Of a stretch of DNA of 64,000 nucleotides, positions 1-8,673 are shown piece by piece. Source of the stretch: JABFRG01 sp038210445 (GTDB lineage: Bacteria > Myxococcota_A > Polyangia > Polyangiales > Polyangiaceae); assembly GCA_038210445.1 (NCBI GenBank), contig JBBQWQ010000009.1:1-64000 (forward strand). Direction: 5' to 3'. Numbering within the stretch: position 1 is the first letter of the stretch; each line of letters starts with the position of its first letter. The translations under genes were made by a program, and so were the position numbers. The notes under the pieces are model-generated. The model was given only the letters and a program-made list of their open reading frames with translations. It was not told where the DNA came from and did not search any database.

Positions 1-29
1 CACCTCCTTTCTTTGCTAGTCTTCGAGGC

Positions 30-677
30 GTGGAGCCCGCAGCGCGACTGACCGAGCTGGTGGACCGCTGGCGCGAGCGTTCGCGGGGCGACGTCACCGA
101 CTGGCCGGCGTTCGAAGCTTGCCTCCTGGGCGATCGCGCGCGCTTCCACCAGGCCTGGACTGCGAGCGACGACGCCTTCGCCATGCTCCTCGCCCTGTGC
201 GGTCTGCACCCGGTGGACGAGGACGCGCAGACCACGGCGCTCGCGGTGGCCCTCTCGTTTTGCCCGCCTTTCGCCCACCTCGCCGCCGCCCAGGTCCAGA
301 CCCCGCCGGGTTCGAACTACAACGGCCCCTCGCTCTTTCGTTTTGCGCGGCTGGCCCAGGCGGCGCGCCAGGCGCTTCGGGGTGCTGCCGCGGCGGAGCG
401 GAGCACCTTGGATGCGCGGCTGTGCGCGGCCATACGCTCCGTGGTGCCCGATCCGTGCGCCCTCGAAGACGACGGCGAGCTCGCGCTGGCGACTTCGCGC
501 GACGTCGATCGTGACGGCGCCGCGTTCACCTGCGGCGACGAAGTGCGGCTGCGCGCCGATCCCGCAGCAGGCGGCCGAGTACGTCGGGTCGCCTGGAACG
601 TGCGCTTCCGCTGCTGGACCTACTGGCTGGAAGGCGATCCGCGCCGCCGCAAGGCCGAGGATCTACGCGGGCTCTGA
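30..677 (+). CDS. Hypothetical protein, about 215 aa
   Basis: I do not recognise a family. The product is a soluble, Ala/Arg-rich, mostly helical protein with no signal peptide and no membrane segment. The C-terminal third (about residues 150-215) looks like a small beta-rich domain with a W-N-V-R-F-R-C-W-T-Y-W-L stretch, reminiscent of short SH3-like modules, but that is only an impression. The start is a GTG. No in-frame stop lies between it and the window edge, so the gene could begin further upstream. Its TGA stop directly abuts the stop codon of bioB on the other strand, so the two genes converge with no spacer. Confidence 0.6.
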   Translation: MEPAARLTELVDRWRERSRGDVTDWPAFEACLLGDRARFHQAWTASDDAFAMLLALCGLHPVDEDAQTTALAVALSFCPPFAHLAAAQVQTPPGSNYNGPSLFRFARLAQAARQALRGAAAAERSTLDARLCAAIRSVVPDPCALEDDGELALATSRDVDRDGAAFTCGDEVRLRADPAAGGRVRRVAWNVRFRCWTYWLEGDPRRRKAEDLRGL

Positions 678-1658
678 CTACTCGCCTGCGTGCGCGACGG
701 CCGGAGCCATGGCGGTGACGCCGGCGTCCTTGAGCAACTGCAGGTCCTCGTCCTCGTCCGGATTGGGCGTGGTGAGGAGCTTCTCGCCGTAGAAGATGGA
801 GTTTGCGCCGGCGAGCATGCACAGCAGCTGCGCCTCGCGGGTGAGCTCGTTGCGCCCGGCAGAGAGGCGCACCCGGCACTTGGGCATGAGAATGCGCGCC
901 ACCGCCACCATGCGCACCATGTCGAGCGGATCGACCGCCGGCAGCTCGGCCAGCGGCGTGCCGGCCACGCGAACGAGCGCGTTGATGGGCACGCTCTCCG
1001 GCTGCGGCGTGAGGTTCGCCAGCGTGCGGAGCATCTCGCAGCGATCGTCTACCGACTCGCCCATGCCGATGATGCCGCCCGAGCACACGGTGATGCCGGC
1101 CTTGCGCACGTTGTCGAGGGTGCGGAGGCGATCGTCGTAGGTGCGGGTCTTGATGATCGATTTGTAGTTCTCGCGGCTGGTGTCGAGATTGTGGTTGTAG
1201 GCGTCGAGGCCGGCCTCCTTCAGGCGAAGGGCCTGCGCGTCGGTGAGCATTCCGGCGGTGACGCAAGCCTCGAGGCCCAGGTCCTTCACCCCGCGCACCA
1301 TGGAGAGCACGCGGTCGAAGGCGGGGCCGTCTTTTACCTCGCGCCAGGCAGCGCCCATGCAGAAGCGGGTGGAGCCGAGCTCCTTGGCCTTCTTCGCGCT
1401 GGCGAGGACGGCGTCGACGTCGAGCATCTTCTCGGCGCCCACCGAGGTGTCGTAGTGCGAAGACTGCGGGCAGTAGCCGCAGTCTTCGGGGCAGCCGCCG
1501 GTTTTCACGCTGAGCAGCGTGCAGAGCTGCACCTCGTTGTCCGGGTGGTGCTGAACATGAACGTTGCGCGCTTCGTGGACCAGGACGAGGAGCGGCTTGT
1601 CGTAGAGCGCGCGGACGTGGCTCTTTTCGAAGGGCGGCGTGAGCATGGGCCGCACCAT
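678..1658 (-). CDS. bioB: Biotin synthase (radical SAM)
   Basis: Converts dethiobiotin to biotin by radical sulfur insertion, the last step of biotin synthesis in the cytoplasm. The radical-SAM 4Fe-4S motif CPEDCGYC (Cys 56, 60, 63 from the chosen start) is intact. The family blocks GGIIGMGE, INALVRVAGTPLA and the closing FYGEKLLTT-NP are present. Length (about 326 aa) is normal. Two in-frame ATGs (at 1658 and 1646) are plausible; I chose 1658 because GGGA lies about ten bases upstream. It is 29 bp downstream of the TPR gene on the same strand and may end that operon. No other bio genes are nearby, but a biotinyl carrier protein lies at 40.7 kb. Confidence 0.95.
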   Translation of the reverse strand: MVRPMLTPPFEKSHVRALYDKPLLVLVHEARNVHVQHHPDNEVQLCTLLSVKTGGCPEDCGYCPQSSHYDTSVGAEKMLDVDAVLASAKKAKELGSTRFCMGAAWREVKDGPAFDRVLSMVRGVKDLGLEACVTAGMLTDAQALRLKEAGLDAYNHNLDTSRENYKSIIKTRTYDDRLRTLDNVRKAGITVCSGGIIGMGESVDDRCEMLRTLANLTPQPESVPINALVRVAGTPLAELPAVDPLDMVRMVAVARILMPKCRVRLSAGRNELTREAQLLCMLAGANSIFYGEKLLTTPNPDEDEDLQLLKDAGVTAMAPAVAHAGE

Positions 1659-1687
1659 ACTCAAAATTCCCGGCGCCGCGAATACCT

Positions 1688-2410
1688 TCAGGGGCCCGGA
1701 TTGCGCGCGCCCGCCGGCGGCGGCGCCTCGGCCAGCGTCGACCAAGCGTCGACCGGGGGAATTTCCTGGGCTCGCATCAGGAGCGGCGCCGCGGCCGCAG
1801 CCTCGCCAAGCGCCCGAAGGGCTGAACCACGGAGCGCTGCGAACATCTTTTCACGGGCTGCGCGCTGGGCCGCGGCGTCTTCGGTGGCCCGGCCGGGCGG
1901 GGCCTTGGGCAAGGGAGGAAGCGCATCCAGGGCCGCCGCGGAAGCCGCTCGATCGCCATTCTGGAGCGCGGCGTGCGCCCACAAGAGCCCTTCGAGCGGG
2001 GTCTTTCGAATCTCGGTGAGGGCCACCACGGTATCGCGGAGCCGCGGCGGATCGTCGCCCAACACCACGAGCGCGATGGCGCGCCCACGGAGGCACAGGT
2101 AGCGCGCGGTGACGGGTAGCGACTGGCCGGCTGCCGCCTCGATGGCATCGAACCGCCGGAGCGCCTCCCGGGTCTCACCCGCAAGAAAAAGCGCGTAGGC
2201 CGCGTTGCATTGGTGCACCGGCCGCGCCGAAGAGGCGATGCGCGCCACGAGCCCCGCTGCGAGCCGCTCGCTCACGCGGGCGGCCTCCCGGTGCCTGCCT
2301 TCGCGCAGCAGCGTGGTCTCCAGCATGCGCATGCGGAGCTCGCGCAGGCCGAACGCCACCAGCGCGCCCACCACGACGGCGGCCATCGATAGCAAGGTGA
2401 CGCGGCTCAC
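1688..2410 (-). CDS. Membrane-anchored TPR-like protein
   Basis: About 240 aa. An N-terminal membrane segment (about residues 9-22, MAAVVVGALVAFGL) is followed by Ala/Arg-rich paired helices of tetratricopeptide type, such as HQCNAAYALFLAGETREALRRFDAIEA, ending in a Pro-rich tail. It probably acts as a periplasmic or membrane-surface scaffold. The GTG start at 2410 overlaps the TGA stop of the sigma-54 activator by four bases (GTGA), which argues for translational coupling and decides the start. The specific function is unknown. Confidence 0.7.
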   Translation of the reverse strand: MSRVTLLSMAAVVVGALVAFGLRELRMRMLETTLLREGRHREAARVSERLAAGLVARIASSARPVHQCNAAYALFLAGETREALRRFDAIEAAAGQSLPVTARYLCLRGRAIALVVLGDDPPRLRDTVVALTEIRKTPLEGLLWAHAALQNGDRAASAAALDALPPLPKAPPGRATEDAAAQRAAREKMFAALRGSALRALGEAAAAAPLLMRAQEIPPVDAWSTLAEAPPPAGARNPGP

Positions 2411-3963
2411 GGCTTCTTGCTCCGCCGGGCAAGCGTGTTGCGCCCGATGCCCAGGCGCTTGGCGGCCACCGTCTGGTTCCCGCCGCTCTCGTCGAGCGTG
2501 GCCGCGGTATACAGGCGCGCCACCTCTTCGAGCGGAAGGCCGAGAGGAATGCGCACGGCGCCGTCTTCCTCGCGCAGCGTGTCCAGCTCGCGGACCTTGG
2601 GAAAGTTCTCCGGCCGCAGGTGCCCGTCTTTCGAGAGCACCACCGCGCTTTCGATCCAGTGCTCGAGCTCGCGCACGTTGCCCGGGAACGCGTAGCCGAG
2701 GAGCAGGGCCCGGGCTTCGCCTGTGAACACCGGCGCGGCGCGCCCGTAGCGACGCGCATACATGTCGGCGAAATGCATGGCCAGCTCGAGGATGTCTTCC
2801 GCGCCGCGATCCTTCAGGCGCGGCACCTCGATCTCGACCACCCGAATGCGGTAGTACAGGTCGGAGCGAAAGGTCCCGTCGCGCACCGCGCGCTCGAGAT
2901 CGCGGTGCGTCGCGCACACCACGCGCACGTCGGCCTGGAGCGTGGCGCGCCCGCCCACCCGCTCAAAGGCGCGGTCTTGCAGCAGGCGCAAGAGCTTGCC
3001 CTGGCTCTCGAAAGAGAGATCGCCGATCTCATCGAGAAACAGCGTTCCGCCCTGGGCCAGCTCCACCCGCCCCTGCACCCGACGATCGGCGCCGGTGAAC
3101 GAGCCCCGTTCGTGGCCGAAGAGCTCGCTCTCTACCAGATCGCGCGGCAGCGTGGTGGCGTCGACGGTGACGAAGGGGCCGTCTTGACGCTTGGAGTTCA
3201 CGTGGATGGCCCGGGCGAAAAGCCCCTTCCCGGTGCCGGTCTCGCCGCGCAAGAGCACCGTGGCGTCGGTCTGCGCAGCAAGGGTGATGCGCTCGTACAC
3301 GGTGCCGAGCACGTCGCTGCGGCCGACGATGCGATTGAAGGGACCGCGGAGCACCACGCCCGGCTCTTCGCCGCGCGCGCGCAGGGTCGTGAGCTCGAGG
3401 GCGCGACACAGCTGCGCCGCAAGCACCGCGAGGTAGCGCGCGTCTTCCTCGGAGAAGGCGCCGTGGGTGTGGTTCAGGAGCTGGAGCACGCCGCGAATGG
3501 GCGTGGAGGCCGACTCGCGAATGGGCACCGCCAACACCGACCGCGTGACGTAGCCGGTCTGGCGATCGATCTCCGCCTCGAAGCGCGGATCGGAGGTGGC
3601 GTCGGTGGTCCGTACGGTGTCGCCGGTGCGCGCCACGAAGCCCGCGATGCCGCGATCGAGGCGCAGCCGGAGCTGGGGCACCTCCGGGAGCACCGCCACG
3701 CGAGACACCAGGTCCTCGCGCTCAGCGTCGATGAGCCAGATGGTGGCGCGCTCGCACTCGAGGGCGGCGCGGAGCCGGTCGCACGCGGTGCTCATGAGCG
3801 CGTCGAGCTCCACCTCACGCGAAAGGAGCGATGCCAGGTCTACGAGGAGCGAGAGCCGCGAGGACATCGTCGGATGCGCGAGCGTAGCAGACTCGCGCGC
3901 GCGCTGGGAAAGACCGCCCGCGGTCGGCGCCGAACCGCCGACCGGTCCGCCGGGGGCGTTCAT
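2407..3963 (-). CDS. GAF-domain sigma-54-dependent transcriptional activator
   Basis: Enhancer-binding protein of 518 aa with three parts: an N-terminal GAF sensor (about residues 35-190), a central AAA+ domain and a C-terminal Fis-type helix-turn-helix (NQTVAAKRLGIGRNTLARR). The AAA+ part has Walker A GETGTGKG (240-247), Walker B GTLFLDEIG (306-314) and the sigma-54 contact loop as GSFTGA (287-292); Ser in place of Ala in GAFTGA is a tolerated variant. There is no receiver domain, so the input is likely a small ligand or partner protein acting through GAF. The ATG at 3963 overlaps the upstream MBL gene by four bases, and the TPR gene overlaps its end, so the three form an operon. The target genes are not known. 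Confidence 0.92.
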   Translation of the reverse strand: MNAPGGPVGGSAPTAGGLSQRARESATLAHPTMSSRLSLLVDLASLLSREVELDALMSTACDRLRAALECERATIWLIDAEREDLVSRVAVLPEVPQLRLRLDRGIAGFVARTGDTVRTTDATSDPRFEAEIDRQTGYVTRSVLAVPIRESASTPIRGVLQLLNHTHGAFSEEDARYLAVLAAQLCRALELTTLRARGEEPGVVLRGPFNRIVGRSDVLGTVYERITLAAQTDATVLLRGETGTGKGLFARAIHVNSKRQDGPFVTVDATTLPRDLVESELFGHERGSFTGADRRVQGRVELAQGGTLFLDEIGDLSFESQGKLLRLLQDRAFERVGGRATLQADVRVVCATHRDLERAVRDGTFRSDLYYRIRVVEIEVPRLKDRGAEDILELAMHFADMYARRYGRAAPVFTGEARALLLGYAFPGNVRELEHWIESAVVLSKDGHLRPENFPKVRELDTLREEDGAVRIPLGLPLEEVARLYTAATLDESGGNQTVAAKRLGIGRNTLARRSKKP

Positions 3964-4811
3964 GCGGCTGCGGCGCGCGCCTTTCCTGGAAGATCCAGGG
4001 TCAGTCCCTCGCGCGCGGCCACCGACGACGCGAAGAGCGCCTGCGCCTTGGCCTCGAGCTCCGCCACGCCAGCGTCGGTGCGCCGCGGATCGTGATGAAA
4101 GAGCACGTAGGTCTCCACACCCGCGATGCGCGCCAGCTCCGCGCCCGCCGCGTAGGTAGAGTGCCCCCAGCCCACTTTCGAGAGCCCCGGACGACCCGCA
4201 TATTCGGCGGGCGTGTACTGCGAGTCGTAGATGAGCACGTCGGCGCCTTCCGCCAGCCGCACCAGCGCCGGGTCGACGCACGCGTAGTGCTCGGTGTCGG
4301 TGGCATACACCACGCTGCGCCCCTGGTGCTCCAGCCGGTAGCCGAACACGCCGCCCGGGTGATTGAGCTTGGCCGCGGTGACCACCACGTCGCCGATCTC
4401 GAAGCGCTCGAAGGGCCGCACCTCGCGCGTCTCGATGCGCGAAGACAGCTCCTCGAAGCGCACCGGGAAGACCGGCGAGCGCATCTGCTCCATGAGCGCG
4501 TCCTTGAGGGTGGCCGGGCCCAGCGCGCCGCCGATGAGCGTGAGCTCGGTGTCCGGCATGTAGGCCGGGACGAAGAACGGAAGCCCCTGGATGTGGTCCC
4601 AGTGGTAGTGCGAAAAGAGCATCGCCAGCTTGCCTGCGCCGCCGCGCGCCAAGAGCGCGTCGCCCAGCGGCCGGAGCCCGGTGCCGCCGTCGAGCACGAT
4701 GCGTGTGTCGCCTGCCACGATCTCCACTGCGCTGGTGTTGCCGCCAACCCCGGACGTGGAAGGTCCCGGTGACGCGATGCTGCCGCGAACGCCCCAAAAT
4801 GTAACCTGCAT
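3960..4811 (-). CDS. MBL-fold metallo-hydrolase (RNase Z / cyclic phosphodiesterase-like)
   Basis: A 283-aa metallo-beta-lactamase-fold hydrolase. The metal-binding motif SHYHWDHIQG (HxHxDH) is at about residues 67-76, followed by LNHPGG, ATDTEH and a late FHHDP histidine pair. The opening MQVTFWGVRGSI-P is typical of the PhnP/RNase Z/CpdA-like branch, often phosphodiesterases. A good AAGGAG ribosome site (complement of 4817-4822) precedes the ATG. It leads the operon with the GAF/sigma-54 activator. One testable idea is that it removes or makes the ligand sensed by that GAF domain. Substrate is unknown. Confidence 0.85.
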   Translation of the reverse strand: MQVTFWGVRGSIASPGPSTSGVGGNTSAVEIVAGDTRIVLDGGTGLRPLGDALLARGGAGKLAMLFSHYHWDHIQGLPFFVPAYMPDTELTLIGGALGPATLKDALMEQMRSPVFPVRFEELSSRIETREVRPFERFEIGDVVVTAAKLNHPGGVFGYRLEHQGRSVVYATDTEHYACVDPALVRLAEGADVLIYDSQYTPAEYAGRPGLSKVGWGHSTYAAGAELARIAGVETYVLFHHDPRRTDAGVAELEAKAQALFASSVAAREGLTLDLPGKARAAAA

Positions 4812-5016
4812 GTTTTTCTCCTTCTCCCGCAGCGCCGCGCAAAGAGCGCTCCCGCAAACCGTCTTGGCGCGCGCCGCGAGGGTCTCCTATTCACGCCCGA
4901 TGCCAGCGGCCTCCGCGTGGAAATGACTACGCTTTCGCGCTGCGCCCGGGCCCCACTGCACCAACTTGGATCACGAGCCGCCCGCAAATGGTGCGCCGTA
5001 TCGCGCCAAGCTCGGG

Positions 5017-5022
5017 TAGAAT
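5017..5022 (+). promoter_or_regulatory. Putative -10 element (TAGAAT), leaderless start
   Basis: TAGAAT ends six bases before the GTG of the receiver-domain gene, so transcription would begin at or next to the start codon. No convincing -35 or ribosome site is visible. It belongs to a recurring pattern in the window. Confidence 0.5.
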
Positions 5023-5028
5023 GACACC

Positions 5029-5382
5029 GTGCGCCGCGTTCTCATCGCCGACGATTCGCCCATCGCCCGGCGCCTTATTCTCGAACGTCTGGAGCAGGCA
5101 GGTATCGACCACGTCGTGGAGGCCGACTCACGCCGGGCGGCCTCTGCCTGCGACGCGAGCCGCCTCTCGTGCGCCCTGCTCGATCTCGACCTGGGCGACG
5201 GCACCGGCACCGATGTAGCGCTCGAGCTAAGGCAGACCACGCCTGCGCTCCCGGTGGCGTTCTTCACCGCGTCGGCCACCGAAGCGGTTCGCGCCGACGC
5301 TGCCACGTTGGGCCCCGTGTTCGAGAAGCCGCACGGCCTCGACCAGGCCATCGCCTGGATCCTCCGCGCCGACGACGACTGA
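5029..5382 (+). CDS. Single-domain response regulator receiver
   Basis: A stand-alone CheY-like receiver of 117 aa with no output domain. The acidic pair is at residues 8-9 (IADDS), the probable phospho-acceptor is Asp52 (CALLDLDLGDG), a Thr/Ser switch residue lies in FFTAS and the conserved Lys is in FEKPHG. It would take phosphate from a histidine kinase encoded elsewhere and signal by protein contact. It is convergent with the pilT-like gene with only a 3-bp gap; a role in motility is possible but not shown by sequence. Confidence 0.9.
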   Translation: MRRVLIADDSPIARRLILERLEQAGIDHVVEADSRRAASACDASRLSCALLDLDLGDGTGTDVALELRQTTPALPVAFFTASATEAVRADAATLGPVFEKPHGLDQAIAWILRADDD

Positions 5383-5385
5383 GCG

Positions 5386-6444
5386 TCAGAACGTCATCAT
5401 GCCCGAGACAGTCGCTTCGTCGACCAGCCCGCGGGCCACCAGGCGCTCGATGTCCATGGGGAACGTCTGCATGCCGTAAGGGTGCACGCCCTTCTCCATG
5501 ATCTCCTTGAGCGACGGGTTGCCCTCGGGTCGCTTGATGGAGGCGCGCGCAGTGCCGGTGCACACCAGCACCTCGGAGGCGAGCACCACGCCGCCGCCGT
5601 CGGCCCGTGGCAAGAGGCGCTGGGCCACCACACCCTGCAGCGCGTCGCCAAGGCGCGCGCGCATTTCTTCGACGGTGTTCGACTGCCCCTTGGGCGCCAG
5701 CGCGAGAATGCGGCCGATGGTGCGCGACACATCGGGCGTGTGGAGCGTGGAGAAGACGAGGTGGCCCGTCTCCGCTGCCTTGAGGGCGATGTCCATGGTG
5801 ATCTCGTCGCGAATCTCGCCCACCAGGATGACGTCTGGGTCTTGGCGAAGCGAGGAGCGAAGGGCGTCGGCGAAGGACTCGGTGTCGACCCCCACCTCGC
5901 GCTGGCTCACGCTGGCGCGGTTGTCCTGGTGAAGGTACTCCACCGGATCTTCGATGGTGACGATGTGCACCGGCTTGGTGGCGTTGATGTGCGCAATCAT
6001 GGCCGCAAGCGTGGTGCTCTTGCCGTTGCCGGCGGCGCCCACGCAGAGCACCAGGCCGCGCTCCCGTTCGGCGAGCAGCTGGCAGGCCGGCGGGCAGCCC
6101 AGATCTTCGAAGCTGGGAATGCGCAGCGCGATGACGCGCATGACCACGCCGAACGTTCCCCGCTGGCGATACACGTTCACGCGGAAGCGGCCGATGCCTT
6201 CCACCGAGTAGGCTGCGTCGTGCTCCCTTCGCGAATTGAGGTCGGAGCCCGGAGGCGCCACGTGCGACGCCACCGCCAGCGTGTCGGCCTCGGTCAGGGC
6301 CTCGGTGCGGAAGAAGACGAGATCGCCGGAGACGCGCGCCGCCGGCGGCATGCCCACCTTGAAGTGCACATCGCTGGCGTTCGCCTGGACCGCCTTCACC
6401 AGAAGCTGCACGAAGTAGTCTTCGTTCGCGTATACGCTGGCCAT
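5386..6444 (-). CDS. pilT: PilT/PilU-like type IV pilus retraction ATPase
   Basis: Hexameric secretion ATPase of the PilT family, about 352 aa, which normally drives pilus retraction at the inner membrane. It has the N-terminal PAS-like domain (ASDVHFKVGMPP), Walker A as GAAGNGKST (usual form GPTGSGKST), an Asp box, Walker B RQDPDVILVGEIRD and a His box GHLVFSTLHT. The C-terminal AIRNLIRE retraction motif is poorly conserved here (SIKRPEGNPSLKEIM), so it is more likely a PilU-like or divergent paralogue than the main PilT. No other pil genes are near. The ATG at 6444 was chosen because homology starts there (MASVYANEDYFVQLL). Confidence 0.85.
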   Translation of the reverse strand: MASVYANEDYFVQLLVKAVQANASDVHFKVGMPPAARVSGDLVFFRTEALTEADTLAVASHVAPPGSDLNSRREHDAAYSVEGIGRFRVNVYRQRGTFGVVMRVIALRIPSFEDLGCPPACQLLAERERGLVLCVGAAGNGKSTTLAAMIAHINATKPVHIVTIEDPVEYLHQDNRASVSQREVGVDTESFADALRSSLRQDPDVILVGEIRDEITMDIALKAAETGHLVFSTLHTPDVSRTIGRILALAPKGQSNTVEEMRARLGDALQGVVAQRLLPRADGGGVVLASEVLVCTGTARASIKRPEGNPSLKEIMEKGVHPYGMQTFPMDIERLVARGLVDEATVSGMMTF

Positions 6445-6451
6445 ATTCCTC

Positions 6452-7051
6452 TTACTTGGGGTCGAAGTCCGTGGGGATGTCGGCGGCGGCCACGCAACCG
6501 CGAGGCTCGAGCATCCGCAGCGCACGAATGGCGAGAATACGGTTTTTCTTGGGTCGATCGTTGTTCTTTGCGAGAGCCAGGAGCGCGGCGCAGCCGGCGC
6601 GCATTTCCACCGCATCCTCGGGGTCTTCGGCGCGGCGCCGGAGCGCAGCGATGGCCACCGCAGACTCCAGGGCCGCAGCAGCGTCGTCCCCGTCGCCCGC
6701 GCCTCGCTCCGCCAGAAACGGCAGCACCCGCAGAGCGCTCGTGTAGGCAAGCGCGCGAGCCGCCAGCGGCGCGCGCTTGGGGTCGGCAGCGGCGCCTTCG
6801 AGAAGGCCGTCGGGGCCCTCGGCCATGGCGAGGCGCGCCAGTTCGTCGTCGTCCAGCGACTCGGCAGCTTTCCAGGGATCCTCGCCGTCGCGGGCGCTCT
6901 TGGCGTCTACCGGCCCGGCGCTGGACGCGCTGGCCTCCGCCGCGCCGTCGCCACGCGCGCCGCCGTCGGCCGTGCCTTCGCTCTTGGCGCAGCCGGCGCC
7001 GAGCAGGAGGGCGGTGAAGATTACGCCGAAGCAACGCATCGAAGTCGACAT
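6452..7051 (-). CDS. Lipoprotein with HEAT-like helical repeats
   Basis: About 199 aa. A signal peptide with lipobox (TALLLGAGC) is followed by a low-complexity Gly/Ala/Asp/Ser linker and then Ala/Leu-rich helical pairs that look HEAT-repeat-like. It should be anchored in the envelope. The start could be at 7051 or 7039 (second ATG); 7051 keeps the longer n-region. It lies 7 bp upstream of the pilT-like gene on the same strand and is probably co-transcribed with it, so a role in pilus or envelope assembly is conceivable but unproven. Confidence 0.7.
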   Translation of the reverse strand: MSTSMRCFGVIFTALLLGAGCAKSEGTADGGARGDGAAEASASSAGPVDAKSARDGEDPWKAAESLDDDELARLAMAEGPDGLLEGAAADPKRAPLAARALAYTSALRVLPFLAERGAGDGDDAAAALESAVAIAALRRRAEDPEDAVEMRAGCAALLALAKNNDRPKKNRILAIRALRMLEPRGCVAAADIPTDFDPK

Positions 7052-7092
7052 GTACCACGTGAAATCCCAATCCTCCATGGCCGCTCACACGG

Positions 7093-7098
7093 TAGGAT
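7093..7098 (+). promoter_or_regulatory. Putative -10 element (TAGGAT), leaderless start
   Basis: TAGGAT ends six bases before the ATG of the cyclase gene and leaves no room for a leader or Shine-Dalgarno site. Confidence 0.5.
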
Positions 7099-7104
7099 GC
7101 GGGC

Positions 7105-8673
7105 ATGTCCGAAAGCACGCTTCGTCGCCTCTTCGACTTTCGTGCGCGGGTCGATGAGGCCATCGAAGAAGGCCTGGTCCGCCACGAAGACGTTTCCCAG
7201 GTGCTCCCGCGCCTCCTCGCCCAGGTGGTGGAAGAGACCGGCGCCTCTGCCGCCTTCGTGCGCACCTACGCCGAAGACATGGAGCTCAAGACCCACGTGG
7301 TGCCGGAGAACGCGGCCATTCCCGAGGCAGCCCTCTTGGTCACCGGCGCCGAAGAGCGAAAGGCCTACGATCAAGTGCACGGGGCGCTGCGAACGGTGGC
7401 CCAGCCGCTCGACGTGGCGGGCTCGTGGTTCGGCTCCGCCGGCGTCATCGTCCCCGCTGGCGACGACGCCCGCGCCCAGTACGCCGCCGAGGCGCTCGAC
7501 GTGGCGTGCGAGCTCTTCGACAACTACCTCTTCGCGCTGCACGCGGCGCGCCAGAAGCACCTCACGATGCTCCGGCTCGGGCACGCCCTCCGGCACCGGG
7601 TCCTCTCGGAAGGCCTCAAGCGCGCGGTGACCATCCTCGGCGACGCGGTGCCGGTCTCCGACATGCTGTTCGTCTACGTGGCCGAAGAGCAGGCGCGCTC
7701 CACCATTCAGGTGCAGCAGTTCAAAGACAAGGAGCCCTGCCCCGATGCCGAGGTGGCCATGCGCACGCCGGAGCTGCAGAAGCTCGCGGAGGCGTACCTC
7801 GAGGGCACCAGCGCCGAGCTCCTCGACCGCCTGGGCGTACGCGGCGCCCAGGAAGAAGTGCTCATCAACGGCATCACCCGCAGCGTCATCGTAGGAAAGA
7901 TCGTCGTCACCTCCAAGAGTGGCGCCTTCAACACGTTCGATCGCGATCTCCTCTCCGGCTTCGCCGGGTTCGTGCGCCAGCGCATCGTCGACTTCAACAA
8001 AGAGTGGCGGACCTTGGCCTCGAGCTTTCGCGAGGACGACGTGGCCCGGCTGCTCCGCAGCGACGACTACCGCACGCAGTTCCTCGCGCCGCGCGAGGCG
8101 GAGGTGGGCATCCTCTACGTCGATATCGCCGGCTTCACCCGGCTCTCGGAGCAGGTGCTGAAGACCCCCGCCAACGTGGCCAACCTGGTGGAGCACTGGA
8201 GCAAGGAAGCCGTCGACATCGTGTGGAAGCACGGCGGCGTATTCGACAAGATGGTCGGCGACTGCGTCATCGCGCTCTTCGGCCCGCCCTTCTACGAAGG
8301 CACCCCGGCGTCGCGGCTCGAGGCGGCCATCCAGGCAGCCGTGGAGATTCGCGCCATGACCAATCGCTTTCCGGAGCGAGAAGACTTTGCGCTGCTTCGC
8401 GAAGACGGCCTGCACGTCTCCACCGGCGTCAACCTGGCGCCGCTCTTCGTGGGCATGTTCGGCCCCAACGACAACTTCACCGGCTTCTCCAGCGGCATGA
8501 ACAACACGGCGCGGCTCCAGGGCTGCGCCCTCAAGGACGAAGTGCTGGTCATGGGCGACGCCATCGAAGCCCTGGGCGAAAGCTCGCCCTTCACCTTTGG
8601 CGACGCGCGGAGCATGCAGGTGAAGAACGTGGCCGAGCCCTTGCGCTTCCGACCGGTCACCGGCCGGAAGTAA
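7105..8673 (+). CDS. Class III adenylate/guanylate cyclase with GAF-like sensor
   Basis: A 522-aa cytoplasmic protein with a GAF-like N-terminal half (about residues 1-310) and a class III nucleotide cyclase domain (about 330-500). Catalytic features are visible: metal-binding Asp residues in ILYVDIAGFTRLSE and in DKMVGDCVIALFG, and the transition-state Asn/Arg region in SSGMNNTARLQG. It should make cAMP (or cGMP) in response to a ligand bound by the N-terminal domain. Its end overlaps the convergent lipoprotein gene by 17 bp. Base specificity cannot be decided by eye. Confidence 0.9.
   Translation: MSESTLRRLFDFRARVDEAIEEGLVRHEDVSQVLPRLLAQVVEETGASAAFVRTYAEDMELKTHVVPENAAIPEAALLVTGAEERKAYDQVHGALRTVAQPLDVAGSWFGSAGVIVPAGDDARAQYAAEALDVACELFDNYLFALHAARQKHLTMLRLGHALRHRVLSEGLKRAVTILGDAVPVSDMLFVYVAEEQARSTIQVQQFKDKEPCPDAEVAMRTPELQKLAEAYLEGTSAELLDRLGVRGAQEEVLINGITRSVIVGKIVVTSKSGAFNTFDRDLLSGFAGFVRQRIVDFNKEWRTLASSFREDDVARLLRSDDYRTQFLAPREAEVGILYVDIAGFTRLSEQVLKTPANVANLVEHWSKEAVDIVWKHGGVFDKMVGDCVIALFGPPFYEGTPASRLEAAIQAAVEIRAMTNRFPEREDFALLREDGLHVSTGVNLAPLFVGMFGPNDNFTGFSSGMNNTARLQGCALKDEVLVMGDAIEALGESSPFTFGDARSMQVKNVAEPLRFRPVTGRK

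Noticed and set aside
4001..4987. Long reading frame of 328 codons overlapping the MBL hydrolase
   Set aside because: It is Arg/Ser-rich, a frame shadow of a gene with clear family motifs, as with many long frames in this GC-rich DNA.
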